A stretch of DNA of 64,000 bases, from the NCBI RefSeq assembly GCF_002980575.1, contig NZ_PVBS01000002.1, positions 992,001 through 1,056,000 of the forward strand, given 5' to 3'. This document shows, piece after piece, positions 1 through 9,081 of the stretch (positions within the stretch are counted from its first letter, which is position 1; each line of letters starts with the position of its first letter). Position numbers and translations under genes: made by a program. The DNA comes from Sphingobacterium gobiense (GTDB taxonomy: Bacteria; Bacteroidota; Bacteroidia; Sphingobacteriales; Sphingobacteriaceae). The notes below the pieces were generated by a model. The model had not been told where the DNA came from, ran no database searches, and saw only the letters and a list, made by a program, of their open reading frames with translations.

Positions 1-42
1 GATGATTTGAAGTCGGACTGGTGGGAAGATACCGAGGGTTAA
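1..42 (+). CDS. C-terminal end of an unidentified upstream gene (partial)
   Basis: Frame 1 is open from the window edge to a TAA stop and would encode a 13-residue tail rich in Asp, Glu and Trp (DDLKSDWWEDTEG). The stop lies directly before the paired GTTAAC boxes of the next promoter, which is where a gene end would be expected. The product cannot be identified from so short a tail, and the reading frame could be open by chance. Confidence 0.4.
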   Translation, partial: DDLKSDWWEDTEG

Positions 43-43
43 T

Positions 44-94
44 GTTAACAAGTTGTTAACCAATATCATCCCTTTTTAAAAAAGACTATCTTTA
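44..94 (+). promoter_or_regulatory. Putative response-regulator operator and promoter of the sugar permease
   Basis: Two GTTAAC hexamers occupy 44-49 and 55-60, exactly 11 bp apart, as expected for direct-repeat binding by OmpR/PhoB-type regulators. A -7-like element TATCTTTA (consensus TAnnTTTG) lies at 87-94, 26 bp after the second box. The same box pair recurs before the regulator gene and before the mannosidase operon. That the regulator encoded at 3222-3908 binds here is inference. Confidence 0.55.
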
Positions 95-128
95 CAGCAT
101 TTATTATAGGAATAATCAATCTCTGTAT

Positions 129-1535
129 ATGGAAAGAAAGCAAACCACCAATCGTTTAGCGTTGGCAACACTCACTTCACTATTTTTTATGTGGGGATTT
201 ATTACGTGTATGAACGACATATTGATTCCACATTTAAAAGAATTGTTTCGGTTATCCTATTTACAGGCTATGCTTGTTCAGTTTTGTTTCTTTGGAGCCT
301 ATTTTATCGGATCTTTGATCTATTTTTTGATTTCTTATTTTAAATCGGATCCTATAAACCGTATTGGCTATAAAAACGGTATCCTATTGGGACTACTTGT
401 GTCGGCTATTGGTTGTTTTTTGTTTTATCCAGCGGCCGCTTTTGTACAGTATGGTTTGTTTCTTTCCGCTTTTTTTATTCTGGGGATCGGTTTTACCTTA
501 TTACAGATTACGGCGAATCCATTTGTAGCTCTTTTGGGTGAGCAGCACACGGCATCAGGTAGGCTGAATCTGGTTCAGGGGTTTAATTCGTTAGGGACTA
601 CTATTGCACCAATTTTAGGGGGATATTTGATATTTGAATTGTTTGCTGACGGCACAGAAATAACGGGGTCAGAAACAAAGTTTCCCTATTTATTTTTCGG
701 CGTCGTGTTCTTATTGCTTTTTATTCTAGTGAAACTTGTCAAGCTGCCTGTGTTCAAAAACGATGATACTTCCGCCCTTGGACTCGGCGCCCTTCGGTTT
801 CCGCAACTGAGGCTGGGCGCCATAGGAATTTTTTGCTATGTAGGTGCAGAAGTGGCTATCGGAAGTTTCCTAATTAACTTTTTAAACTTACCCGAGGTAG
901 GAGGTATGTCTGAAGTTGTGGCCAAAAATTACCTTTCTTTATATTGGGGTGGCGCAATGATAGGTCGTTTTCTTGGGGCTATTTCCTTTAATAGCGCGAT
1001 CTCACTAACAAAGAAAATCGTGTATATGCTGTTCGTTGCCTGCGTCATTACTGCGCTTATTTTCGGTATTGTCGATTTACCATTGCAACAAGCTTGGGTG
1101 TTCGGATTGTTGGTGTTAGGTAACCTATTGCTGTTTTATGTGGGGAGGTTTATTGCATCAAGAACGTTGCTGTTTTTTGCTATGATGAATGTATTGCTAA
1201 TCTTACTGACTGTTTTTGGTCCAGGAGAGGTAGCATTATGGTCATTAGTGGCTATTGGATTGTTCAACTCGGTCATGTGGTCAAATATATTTACGTTAGC
1301 GATTTCGGGATTGAAAGAATATACCAGCCAAGGATCTTCGCTGTTGGTTATGTCGATATTAGGAGGCGCTTTGGTGCCGTTGGGGCAAGGAGCAATAGCC
1401 GATTATATTGGGCTTAACGAATCTTTTCTGCTCCCTGCTGTCTGTTATCTATATCTGGTGTACTTTGGATATTACTGTTTTAGAAAAGGTTTGGATGGTA
1501 GCGCTAAGACAGCAACGGTATCTTCGGGACATTAA
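129..1535 (+). CDS. Sugar MFS transporter, FucP/GluP type
   Basis: A 468-residue inner-membrane permease of the major facilitator superfamily with about twelve hydrophobic segments. The N-terminal stretch with the FFMWGF motif, then NDILIPHLK, then a Gln-rich-loop segment (QAMLVQFCFFGAYF) is typical of the fucose/glucose-galactose H+ symporter family. It probably imports a monosaccharide released by the secreted enzymes of this locus; mannose is a reasonable guess, since both glycosidases nearby are alpha-mannosidases, but specificity cannot be read from sequence. It is followed after 67 bp by the sensor kinase gene, with which it is probably co-transcribed. Paired GTTAAC boxes lie upstream. 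Confidence 0.88.
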   Translation: MERKQTTNRLALATLTSLFFMWGFITCMNDILIPHLKELFRLSYLQAMLVQFCFFGAYFIGSLIYFLISYFKSDPINRIGYKNGILLGLLVSAIGCFLFYPAAAFVQYGLFLSAFFILGIGFTLLQITANPFVALLGEQHTASGRLNLVQGFNSLGTTIAPILGGYLIFELFADGTEITGSETKFPYLFFGVVFLLLFILVKLVKLPVFKNDDTSALGLGALRFPQLRLGAIGIFCYVGAEVAIGSFLINFLNLPEVGGMSEVVAKNYLSLYWGGAMIGRFLGAISFNSAISLTKKIVYMLFVACVITALIFGIVDLPLQQAWVFGLLVLGNLLLFYVGRFIASRTLLFFAMMNVLLILLTVFGPGEVALWSLVAIGLFNSVMWSNIFTLAISGLKEYTSQGSSLLVMSILGGALVPLGQGAIADYIGLNESFLLPAVCYLYLVYFGYYCFRKGLDGSAKTATVSSGH

Positions 1536-1602
1536 TCCCTGATTTCGGAAGGTTTTTAGATGCTCGCCCTTTATGGTATAAATACAATCTCGTAGGGGCA
1601 AG

Positions 1603-3036
1603 GTGGATGAGATGAAAAAACGGTTTCTTAATAAAATGGAACGTGACCGCATACTGCGGGTATTAGCGACAGTCTGTTTTTTCGTGTTGCTTTGTCTGCA
1701 ATATAAACTCTTGTCCAGTTCTTACGAAATTGAAAATAGGGAATATTCGAAAGCAGAGAAAAGGGGCGTAAAGGACGCGTATGAACAAGCCATCATCAAC
1801 GATAAGTTATACCCTGGCGGACAGGAAGTGATCGACCGCTACCTGTCTAAGGAAATTTTGCAGTCGTTGTATCGGGCGGATAGCAGCAGCCGTATTGTGT
1901 TAACCGATTCTTTGCGGGCAATCCATCGCCATGTGGTTGCCGAATTGCGTACAAAATCGAATATAGATTCTTTATTAAGTGCTATTCTAGAGCCGTTGCA
2001 TTTGGACCGCGAAATGTATGGCTATGCTTTAACGCTTGATGATTTAGCTGTATCAATGGATGGCAGAAATTATTTTAGTCTGGTTGCGCAAGATAGACCG
2101 TTGCCTGCACTTATTGACGGTGACAGCACGTATGTAGCTTCCAATAATATCATAAGCTCGGTTTCTGTAAGCTCTTCTTCGGCATATAGCTATCGTGTTA
2201 AATTTACCCTTTATGGTTTAAATCTAGCCCATGGATACGAGGTTTTTAAAAAGATCTTTCCACTGTTGGCGCTTACAGCGATTAGTGTGTTGATGATAGC
2301 TGTTACGTACATACGTACATTTCGCAATTGGCAGAAGCAGAAAAAGCTAAATGAGATCTCACAAGATTTCTTGAATAGTATTACCCACGAATTTAAAACA
2401 CCTATAGCTTCTATAGCCGTTTCCGTAAAAAATTTGGTTCGGGAAACGCAAGGACTTCATAATAAGCGTGTGTCTCAGAGCATAGAGGTTATTGAAAGAC
2501 AATCGCAGCGCATCGATCACTTGGTTGACCGGGCGATAGGGATATCCATGTTTAATCCGAATCAGATATGCCTTGAACATCGAAATTTAACAGAGGATAT
2601 GGACATTATAGTTTATAATCTCCAACTCAAATATGTAAATACTCCGCATGTGTTCCTTGATTTTAAGACGCAGAAAGAGGAGGTTTTTGCGCACTATGAT
2701 CTGTTTTTGTTGACTACAGCTATTAATAACCTAATAGAAAACGGTATTAAACACAATAATAACCGGGAAAAGGAAGTCGTCGTCCGATTATTTACCGAAG
2801 CAAAGCAAGTATATGTCGAAATTTCCGATAACGGCGTAGGCATAGACAATGGGGAGCGATACCGTGTTTTTGAAAAATTTTATCAAGGTAAACAAGGTAA
2901 AGAAAAAGGGGGGCTTGGGCTGGGACTCTATTATGTAGATCAAATGATACGCGTACATCATTGGAAACTCGATTTAAAAAATAAGGACGACGGAGGCACG
3001 GTAATTACCATAATGATTCCAAAAGAAACTTTATAA
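1603..3036 (+). CDS. Membrane sensor histidine kinase
   Basis: A 477-residue sensor kinase. A first membrane segment (about 17-37) and a second (about 218-237) enclose a periplasmic sensing region of about 180 residues with no recognised domain; no HAMP domain is evident. The dimerisation/phosphoacceptor helix carries THEFKTP with the phosphorylated His at 262. The ATPase domain shows the N box (NNLIENGIKHNNN), the G1 box (DNGVGID) and the G2 box (GGLGLGLYY). Start could also be the ATG at 1612. Its partner is almost certainly the response regulator beginning at 3222. The setting beside SusCD and mannosidases suggests that it senses a glycan or sugar, which is inference. Confidence 0.92.
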   Translation: MDEMKKRFLNKMERDRILRVLATVCFFVLLCLQYKLLSSSYEIENREYSKAEKRGVKDAYEQAIINDKLYPGGQEVIDRYLSKEILQSLYRADSSSRIVLTDSLRAIHRHVVAELRTKSNIDSLLSAILEPLHLDREMYGYALTLDDLAVSMDGRNYFSLVAQDRPLPALIDGDSTYVASNNIISSVSVSSSSAYSYRVKFTLYGLNLAHGYEVFKKIFPLLALTAISVLMIAVTYIRTFRNWQKQKKLNEISQDFLNSITHEFKTPIASIAVSVKNLVRETQGLHNKRVSQSIEVIERQSQRIDHLVDRAIGISMFNPNQICLEHRNLTEDMDIIVYNLQLKYVNTPHVFLDFKTQKEEVFAHYDLFLLTTAINNLIENGIKHNNNREKEVVVRLFTEAKQVYVEISDNGVGIDNGERYRVFEKFYQGKQGKEKGGLGLGLYYVDQMIRVHHWKLDLKNKDDGGTVITIMIPKETL

Positions 3037-3083
3037 ATAACGAAATAGTTCTATTTTCTCCTCATATTGGTTCTCTTTTTGTT

Positions 3084-3130
3084 GTTAACACCTCGTTAAC
3101 AAGTTTACGGGGGGATGAGCGCTAGTTTTG
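3084..3130 (+). promoter_or_regulatory. Putative autoregulatory operator and promoter of the response regulator
   Basis: GTTAAC boxes at 3084-3089 and 3095-3100 are 11 bp apart. A perfect bacteroidete -7 element, TAGTTTTG, sits at 3123-3130, 22 bp after the second box. The mannosidase-operon promoter has the same element at the same distance. The boxes would occupy the -35 region, the usual place for activation by OmpR-type regulators, so the regulator gene can probably be transcribed separately from the kinase and may be autoregulated. Confidence 0.6.
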
Positions 3131-3221
3131 GTAGAAACTAACTGGAGATTTAGACGGCTCCGTTTAGCTAAAGCCGTTGGCTAGCAATCATGTAAAATTT
3201 GGTTTTAAGACCTATTTGAGG

Positions 3222-3908
3222 ATGAAAGGGAAGCTTTTATTGATAGAAGATAATCAAGATTTGGGTCAGGAGGTGAAAAACTATCTAAATGCGGTAGGCT
3301 TTACGACACGGTTGGTACCGAGTAGTTTTGGAGCCATAGAAAGCTGTAAAGCGGAGGATTTTGATCTGCTGATTGTTGATATACAGTTGCCGGGAATGGA
3401 TGGGTTTGAATTGATTGAAAATATACGGAGGATAAAATCATCGGTGGATTTTTTATTCCTGACAGCTAGAAGCCAACGTCAGACCCGTTTAAGAGGATTA
3501 AAGCTGGGGGCTGCTGATTATATAACGAAACCCTTTGATGCTGAAGAACTGGTATGGCGTATCCATAATATTTTAAACAGGAATAGCGGCGACGCAAAGC
3601 ATGAAGAACTTAGACTGGGCGACGTGACGCTGAATCGTAACACGATGCGCTTGACTATTGGTGCACAAAAACAGTATCGACTTACTACGCGGGAATTCGA
3701 GTTGTGGGAATTTCTGTTGGCACACGAGAATACGGTACTGAAGAGGTCGGATATTTTGACACAAATATGGGGCAATGACGACTATTTCTTGGGACGTAGC
3801 TTGGACGTGTTTATCAGTCGGATACGCAAGATTCTTCGATTCTCTGAATCTGTGGAATTAGAAACTGTGTTTAAGGTGGGGTTCATTATGAAAGCGCGAT
3901 CTTTTTAA
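3222..3908 (+). CDS. Response regulator, OmpR/PhoB family
   Basis: A 228-residue two-domain regulator. The receiver domain (about 1-118) has the acidic residue D10, phosphoacceptor D53 in LLIVDIQLPGMDG, T81 and K103 in ITKPFD. The C-terminal winged-helix domain (about 130-225) contains the RLTTREFELWEFL and RSLDVFISRIRKIL segments typical of OmpR-type DNA binding. The ATG at 3222 is preferred because the protein then begins MKGKLLLIEDN, as usual for receivers; a TTG at 3177 would add 15 unconserved residues. Its probable sites are the 11-bp-spaced GTTAAC repeats at 44, 3084, 8942 and 8989. Confidence 0.92.
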   Translation: MKGKLLLIEDNQDLGQEVKNYLNAVGFTTRLVPSSFGAIESCKAEDFDLLIVDIQLPGMDGFELIENIRRIKSSVDFLFLTARSQRQTRLRGLKLGAADYITKPFDAEELVWRIHNILNRNSGDAKHEELRLGDVTLNRNTMRLTIGAQKQYRLTTREFELWEFLLAHENTVLKRSDILTQIWGNDDYFLGRSLDVFISRIRKILRFSESVELETVFKVGFIMKARSF

Positions 3909-3921
3909 ACTGGATAGGATA

Positions 3922-3952
3922 TTCCTACATTTGTTAACTACAAACATAGGAA
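3922..3952. terminator. Imperfect hairpin between convergent genes
   Basis: TTCCTACATTTGT (3922-3934) pairs with ACAAACATAGGAA (3940-3952) with two mismatched positions, in the short gap between the response regulator and the convergent susD-like gene. It probably ends transcription from one or both sides; no strong U-run follows. Confidence 0.4.
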
Positions 3953-3975
3953 GTATCGCTATCGTTTCATCGCTG

Positions 3976-5613
3976 CTATCCTGGATACCCCGGGTTTTGC
4001 TGAAGATTGGGATTCATATCTCGTTGTTGTTGTGGTATAGGAAATAACGTGCGGTAAGCATCACTTGTGTTGTGATCCCACCAGGTCGTGTTATGAAACT
4101 TATCAAAGCGTATGAGATCGTTTCTTCGAAAACCTTCGAAAATAAATTCTCTTCCTCTTTCCTCGAGTAGTTCTTCTAATGTCAGGCTACTCGTTGTGTA
4201 TGCATAAGCTTGCCAGTCAGCCTCCGTAAAGGCTCTTTTTTTGCACAGATTAATTAATTCAACGGCTTCCTGCGTAGCTTTACCATTGTTTTTGCGCATA
4301 AGGGCTTCAGCTTTGGCAAAATATACCCATGTCAGACGGTATACATTCCAATCCGTATTGTTATAGTTTTCATCGATAGGCGTCCCGTCGACCCCTTCCA
4401 ACTGATTGCCCAATTTATATTTATTAAAGCGGATACCGGAATTTTCCTCACCATCGCTCATGGTAGAGGATGTACCCCCTGCCGATATCCGCCTTATTTC
4501 GTCTACGAATACGAGAGGTCTCCCATTATATTCTTCTGATCCAAGAACAGGTTCGCCGGTAGCAAAATTTAGTTGATCCCCGGCTAGAAGCCAAGAAGAT
4601 TTTCGTAAATCTCCATCTGCATATTTTTGATACACTCCTGGAATCACAACGACACCATTGTTCCCGTTTCGACCGCCGCCATAAATTTCACGTTGTTGAA
4701 AATGATAGAATTCGCCAGTCCATGACGGTTGGAAATTAGCTCTGGAATAGTCATAAGCAATAGAAAAAATAACTTCCTTTGACAAATGATTGGTGGTGCC
4801 AAACTGATCTTCAATATTGGGGTCTAGCTCCATTACACCATTTTGAGCGCCACCTTGTCCATTTATAAGATGGTCCGCAGCGGCGATACAATCGTCCCAC
4901 CTTGGCGTACCTGTCCAAACCTCCGCATTAAGGTATAGCTCTACAAGCATAGCATAACCTCCGGCTTTGGACATTCTTCCAAGCATGGCGGAAGAGAGTT
5001 CGGGTACAAGCTCGATGTTTTCTAAAATCTCCGACTCTATAAAATGGAAAACCTCCTCCCGATCTACTGTTTCTGGTTGCTGGGGTTCACCGACTACCGT
5101 GACAACGGGAATGTTTCCGAATAAATCCATTATTTTAAGGTAGTGGAATGCACGTAGCAATTTAAGTTCTGCGATAAAGGAAGCTTTTTCCTCGTCTGTA
5201 ATACCCATGTCAGCACTTGCGCGGTCCGCAATATTTGCAATTGGATCATTGCATAGTCCCATACCCCAATACATTAATCGCCACGCGTTTGCGAGTCCAC
5301 CCTCATCAACGGTCCACGTATGGTAATGTAGTCGCTTCCATTTTCCTCCATCTTCCCCGTGCCGGCCTTTAGTAGGCCAAGCTAGTTGGTCAGCTGAAAG
5401 TTCTGCGGGCCGCCACCAACCATCCTGTCCAGACGGTGTTATCCACGCGTTTGCGTGTGTGTAAGGACGCAAAACTGCCGATATGACTTCGTTTCTATTG
5501 TTGTAGAAGTTATCTGTGAGCAGTTGATCATATGCATTTTCAGTCAAATCTGTACAAGCGGTTGCCCCGAAAAGACCGGCAATGATGTATGTTTTTATGA
5601 TAAATTTTTTCAT
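3976..5613 (-). CDS. SusD/RagB-family nutrient-binding lipoprotein
   Basis: A 545-residue surface lipoprotein that captures oligosaccharides for its SusC partner. The start at 5613 gives a signal peptide ending in GATAC, with the lipidated Cys followed by TDL; a more distal ATG at 5682 would put 23 residues before the signal and is unlikely. The N-terminal ENAYDQLLTDNFYNN and the C-terminal EELLEERGREFIFEGFRRNDLIRF segment are characteristic of the RagB/SusD family. It lies 127 bp downstream of the susC-like gene on the same strand, so the pair should form one operon. Ligand is unknown; neighbouring enzymes point to a mannose-rich glycan. Confidence 0.93.
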   Translation of the reverse strand: MKKFIIKTYIIAGLFGATACTDLTENAYDQLLTDNFYNNRNEVISAVLRPYTHANAWITPSGQDGWWRPAELSADQLAWPTKGRHGEDGGKWKRLHYHTWTVDEGGLANAWRLMYWGMGLCNDPIANIADRASADMGITDEEKASFIAELKLLRAFHYLKIMDLFGNIPVVTVVGEPQQPETVDREEVFHFIESEILENIELVPELSSAMLGRMSKAGGYAMLVELYLNAEVWTGTPRWDDCIAAADHLINGQGGAQNGVMELDPNIEDQFGTTNHLSKEVIFSIAYDYSRANFQPSWTGEFYHFQQREIYGGGRNGNNGVVVIPGVYQKYADGDLRKSSWLLAGDQLNFATGEPVLGSEEYNGRPLVFVDEIRRISAGGTSSTMSDGEENSGIRFNKYKLGNQLEGVDGTPIDENYNNTDWNVYRLTWVYFAKAEALMRKNNGKATQEAVELINLCKKRAFTEADWQAYAYTTSSLTLEELLEERGREFIFEGFRRNDLIRFDKFHNTTWWDHNTSDAYRTLFPIPQQQRDMNPNLQQNPGYPG

Positions 5614-5740
5614 TCGTATAAAATTTTTAATAGTGATGAAGCTACCAATTGATTTACTGACGTTTAATAACGAGGTGTTCAAGAGCTTCGTGTATTAATT
5701 AATTTAAATAGGTAGTTCGATAGTTCGCCAGGGGTTATGG

Positions 5741-8700
5741 CTAAAAGCCAAAATTGATCCCAAACAAGAACGAGCGTGTACTGGGATAAGCACCTCGGCT
5801 GTCTATCCCCAGTGACCGGCCGTTTGCATCTGCGTTTCCTAGTCCCGTATCAGAAATAAAATCAGGATCGCTACCAGAGTAACTTGTAATGGTTGCTAAG
5901 TTTTGTCCAGTTAAATAAACACGGAGATTTTTAATTGTTGTTGAAGGTATATTAAAGGTATAGCCAACAGTTATTTCATCAAGTTTCCAATGACTACCGT
6001 TTTCTATATAGTAGTCAGAATACATGTAAGTGTCATCAATTTCATCATATTTTGTAAACGCATCTCTTAGGAGATTGCCTGTCCAGACTTTGTTTCCGTA
6101 AGTCAAAGCAGTGGTGTTTAATATATCGTATCCGAATTTTCCGCGCATAAATACACGAAAATCAAAGCGTTTATAATTAAAACTGTTGTTCAAGGATAAA
6201 TAGTACTTTGGAACAGCATTACCTATAGGGGCGAGGTCGGTCATGTCCCTATCTTTCGAGTAATTTATCTGATCGTTACGGACAGCTTCTCCATCCCTAT
6301 TATAAAATAACCATTTTCCTTCGTCTGTAAAACCTGCGAAGCGTTTTCCCCAAAATTCACCCACTTTTTCACCCTCATAAGTAATGAAGGCATTTCCCAA
6401 ATCCCCCGCACCGCCAATACTTCCGAAATCCTTATACTCCCGTATATATACATCATTGGAATAGGTATCTAAAACATTTCGCGTTGTGCTAGCTGCCACA
6501 TCTATATCCCAATTGAAATGCTCTTTTGTAATGGCTTTGTAATTGAAAGCTAACTCTATCCCTTTTGAAGATATCGTTCCTACGTTCGTGTAAATGGATG
6601 ATTGTATGAATGGTGGTTGAGGAGAGTCATAAGTATCCAATAGATCTACTGTTTTCCTTTGGAACAGATCCAAACTGCCGGATAATCGGTGCGTAAAAAG
6701 TGTAAAATCCACACCTAGGTTTACCTCGTGTTTGGTTTCCCAACGTAAATTGGGGTTCGGGTTTCTTGTTGGACCGTATGTTTCTCTATATTGACCATCG
6801 GGGTATAGGTATCGGCCTCCACCGCCTAGCGTTACACGAGAGGCATTGTTTGAAAAACCTGAATTACCTGTTACACCATATCCTAATCGCAATTTTAGGT
6901 AATTGACAAAAGAAACATTTTCCATGAAGCTTTCCTCAGACATGTTCCAGCCTGCTGATATGGCAGGAAAAGTTCCCCATTTATTATTCGCACCAAAACG
7001 GCTTGATCCTTCCCTGCGCACAATTGCCTGAAGTATGTATTTGTCTGCAAAGGAATAGTTAACCCTACCAAAGAACGCTATTAGCGTGTTATCATTTTTA
7101 AAGCTACCCATGGTAGCTCTGCCATCGATGAGTGCTTCCCCCTGGCCTAGATTATCTTCATGGAAGAGATCATTGATAAAGCCTCGATTGGAAGCATTCA
7201 TTCCTTCTTCAATATAGTACCGGTAACTGTATCCGCCGATAGCTGTAAAATTGTGCTGCGTTCCCAGTTGTTTGCTGAACTGAAGCGTCGGTTCGAAAGC
7301 ATAAGCTTGTGAAAGAAAGTCGCTTTTTGCTGCATAAGCGCCCCCTGGATAATCGGTGTTCTCGAGCGAACTTTCGCTATTTTGAGGAGCGTATTGGCTG
7401 TCGTTGTATGCGTTCCGTTGATAAGATCCGAATACTGATCCCTTTAATCCGGGCAGGATATCTAGGTCGGCTTTAAAGTCCGCTGATGTCGTCTGTTGTT
7501 TCCTGCGACTTGTCTCCTGCATAAGGCGGGCGTATTGGTTCGTGCTTTGGAGGTCGAAGTAATACGATCCATCATCATTAAAATTAGAGAATGTAGGATT
7601 TTTAAACGCCTCACTTTCCCATCCACCGCCCCCGAGCAAATTTGCATTGTTGAAGTTTGTAGCAAGATTCATCATGATATTTAGTCTATCGTTAAGGCCA
7701 CGTTGATTGATATTTAACCTAGCGCCAAACTCCTGCCTGCCATTCTCCAGCCCAATGCCTTCGAGGTTTCTATAATTAGCGCTTGCCCTGTAGTTTGTTT
7801 CGGCAGTTCCACCACTCATTGCCAAGTTATGGTTATGAGAAATATTGTTATGATTGATGATCATATCATAGAAATCGGTGTTGTAACCTCGGTCGGCTAC
7901 GCTTTCAGGGAGCTCCCCCGAAGCGATTTTTTCTCTGAATTCGCGCGCGGATAAAACGTCAGGTCTTCTTTGCAAGTACTCTTTACGGATATAGTTGTTG
8001 TAAGAAAACTGTGCAGGGCCGGCCTTCCCTTTTTTTGTTGTAACGAGGATAACTCCGGCGTTGGCGCTTGAACCATAAATGGCGGCTCCAGAGCCATCCT
8101 TTAAAACATCAATAGACAAGATGTCGTCCTGCTGAAGAAGGTCCATGTTTCCACCGGGGATACCGTCAATGACATATAAAGGGCTTGCTGAACCGGCGAC
8201 CGAAACAACGCCACGTAATTGTACATTAGGACTGGAATTGGGATTTGATCCACTCGTTCTGGTAACCTGCATACCGGCAACTTTTCCCTGTATTAAATCT
8301 AATGGGTTACGGGCGCCACTTTGTCTAAATTGGGAAGAGTCTACGTGGGCGACAGCAGAAGTTACCTCACGTTGCTTTAGGTTTCCGTATCCCACCTGAA
8401 TCACAACTTCTTCGACTTCCGTAAATTGAGATTCCAATAAAATGTCAATGGAAAGCTGACTGTCGATACTTCTCTCCTTGCTTTTGTATCCCATATAAGA
8501 GATGATCAGAATATCGGAAGCTGCCGCATTGATTTTAAAGTTTCCTGATTGGTCTGTCTGTACACTAGTACTTTCTCCCTTCAATTGGATAGTGGCTCCC
8601 GCCAAAGCATCTTTTGTTTTCGCATCCCTGACAGTTCCTTCAACGACTGTTTGTTGTGCCTGAACACCCGTCCCAAAATACACGGTAACACACAGTAGTA

Positions 8701-8758
8701 GAACAAACTTTCTGGTCAGAAGGTGGACCTTTTCTTGTTTAAGTTTAGCTATTCTCAT
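5741..8758 (-). CDS. SusC/RagA-family TonB-linked outer-membrane transporter
   Basis: A 1005-residue outer-membrane transporter. After a signal peptide (cleavage near VQAQQT) comes a carboxypeptidase-regulatory-like domain (about 37-115), a plug domain with the SusC-type VIQVGYGNLKQREVTSAVA start and the LYVIDGIPGG and GSGAAIYGSSANAGVILVTT signatures, then a long beta-barrel ending in Phe (FGINFGF). It imports oligosaccharides delivered by the SusD-like partner using TonB energy. No anti-sigma/ECF pair or hybrid two-component gene, the usual regulators of such pairs, adjoins it; the two-component system at 1603-3908 is the nearest candidate. Confidence 0.95.
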   Translation of the reverse strand: MRIAKLKQEKVHLLTRKFVLLLCVTVYFGTGVQAQQTVVEGTVRDAKTKDALAGATIQLKGESTSVQTDQSGNFKINAAASDILIISYMGYKSKERSIDSQLSIDILLESQFTEVEEVVIQVGYGNLKQREVTSAVAHVDSSQFRQSGARNPLDLIQGKVAGMQVTRTSGSNPNSSPNVQLRGVVSVAGSASPLYVIDGIPGGNMDLLQQDDILSIDVLKDGSGAAIYGSSANAGVILVTTKKGKAGPAQFSYNNYIRKEYLQRRPDVLSAREFREKIASGELPESVADRGYNTDFYDMIINHNNISHNHNLAMSGGTAETNYRASANYRNLEGIGLENGRQEFGARLNINQRGLNDRLNIMMNLATNFNNANLLGGGGWESEAFKNPTFSNFNDDGSYYFDLQSTNQYARLMQETSRRKQQTTSADFKADLDILPGLKGSVFGSYQRNAYNDSQYAPQNSESSLENTDYPGGAYAAKSDFLSQAYAFEPTLQFSKQLGTQHNFTAIGGYSYRYYIEEGMNASNRGFINDLFHEDNLGQGEALIDGRATMGSFKNDNTLIAFFGRVNYSFADKYILQAIVRREGSSRFGANNKWGTFPAISAGWNMSEESFMENVSFVNYLKLRLGYGVTGNSGFSNNASRVTLGGGGRYLYPDGQYRETYGPTRNPNPNLRWETKHEVNLGVDFTLFTHRLSGSLDLFQRKTVDLLDTYDSPQPPFIQSSIYTNVGTISSKGIELAFNYKAITKEHFNWDIDVAASTTRNVLDTYSNDVYIREYKDFGSIGGAGDLGNAFITYEGEKVGEFWGKRFAGFTDEGKWLFYNRDGEAVRNDQINYSKDRDMTDLAPIGNAVPKYYLSLNNSFNYKRFDFRVFMRGKFGYDILNTTALTYGNKVWTGNLLRDAFTKYDEIDDTYMYSDYYIENGSHWKLDEITVGYTFNIPSTTIKNLRVYLTGQNLATITSYSGSDPDFISDTGLGNADANGRSLGIDSRGAYPSTRSFLFGINFGF

Positions 8759-8941
8759 AGAGTATATATTTAGTTATCAGTTTATACGGGCCCTAATCGA
8801 TTGTGATGCACAACTTCTTTTTTGCGTTTATGATGAGGCGTGCACATAGATGGCGACCGTAGTAATGTTTACGAGCGTTTCCAAAAATTGCTTTTAAGTT
8901 TAATCGTATGGACGAAGTTATGCGTAGAGCGGTCACGATTT

Positions 8942-9035
8942 GTTAATGACGGGTTAATGGAGATAAAGATTGGTCATTTTCTTCTTGCGTTAACATTCAC
9001 TTAACAATTTGGTATATCATCTGCGCATAGTTTTG
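8942..9035 (+). promoter_or_regulatory. Tandem putative operators and promoter of the peptidase/mannosidase operon
   Basis: Two box pairs are present: GTTAAT at 8942-8947 and 8953-8958, and GTTAAC at 8989-8994 with CTTAAC at 9000-9005. Each pair has the same 11-bp spacing. A perfect -7 element TAGTTTTG lies at 9028-9035, 22 bp after the last box, exactly as before the response regulator. Transcription would begin near 9040, so the peptidase should start at 9082. Because GTTAAC is itself palindromic, an effect on the divergent susC gene is also possible. The remainder of 8759-8941 shows no clear promoter for susC. Confidence 0.6.
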
Positions 9036-9081
9036 GGGGTAGATGATGGTGTCTGAGACATCTTTAAACAGAAAAGATCTT

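Noticed and set aside
3177..3221. TTG start extending the response regulator by 15 residues
   Set aside because: The added residues are not receiver-like and the ATG at 3222 gives the normal N-terminus.
3933..3938. Isolated GTTAAC hexamer after the response regulator
   Set aside because: No second box 11 bp away, and it lies in the loop of a probable terminator between convergent genes.
8882..8889. CAAAAATT as a minus-strand -7 element for the susC gene
   Set aside because: Only a partial match to TAnnTTTG, no -33 partner and a long leader would result.
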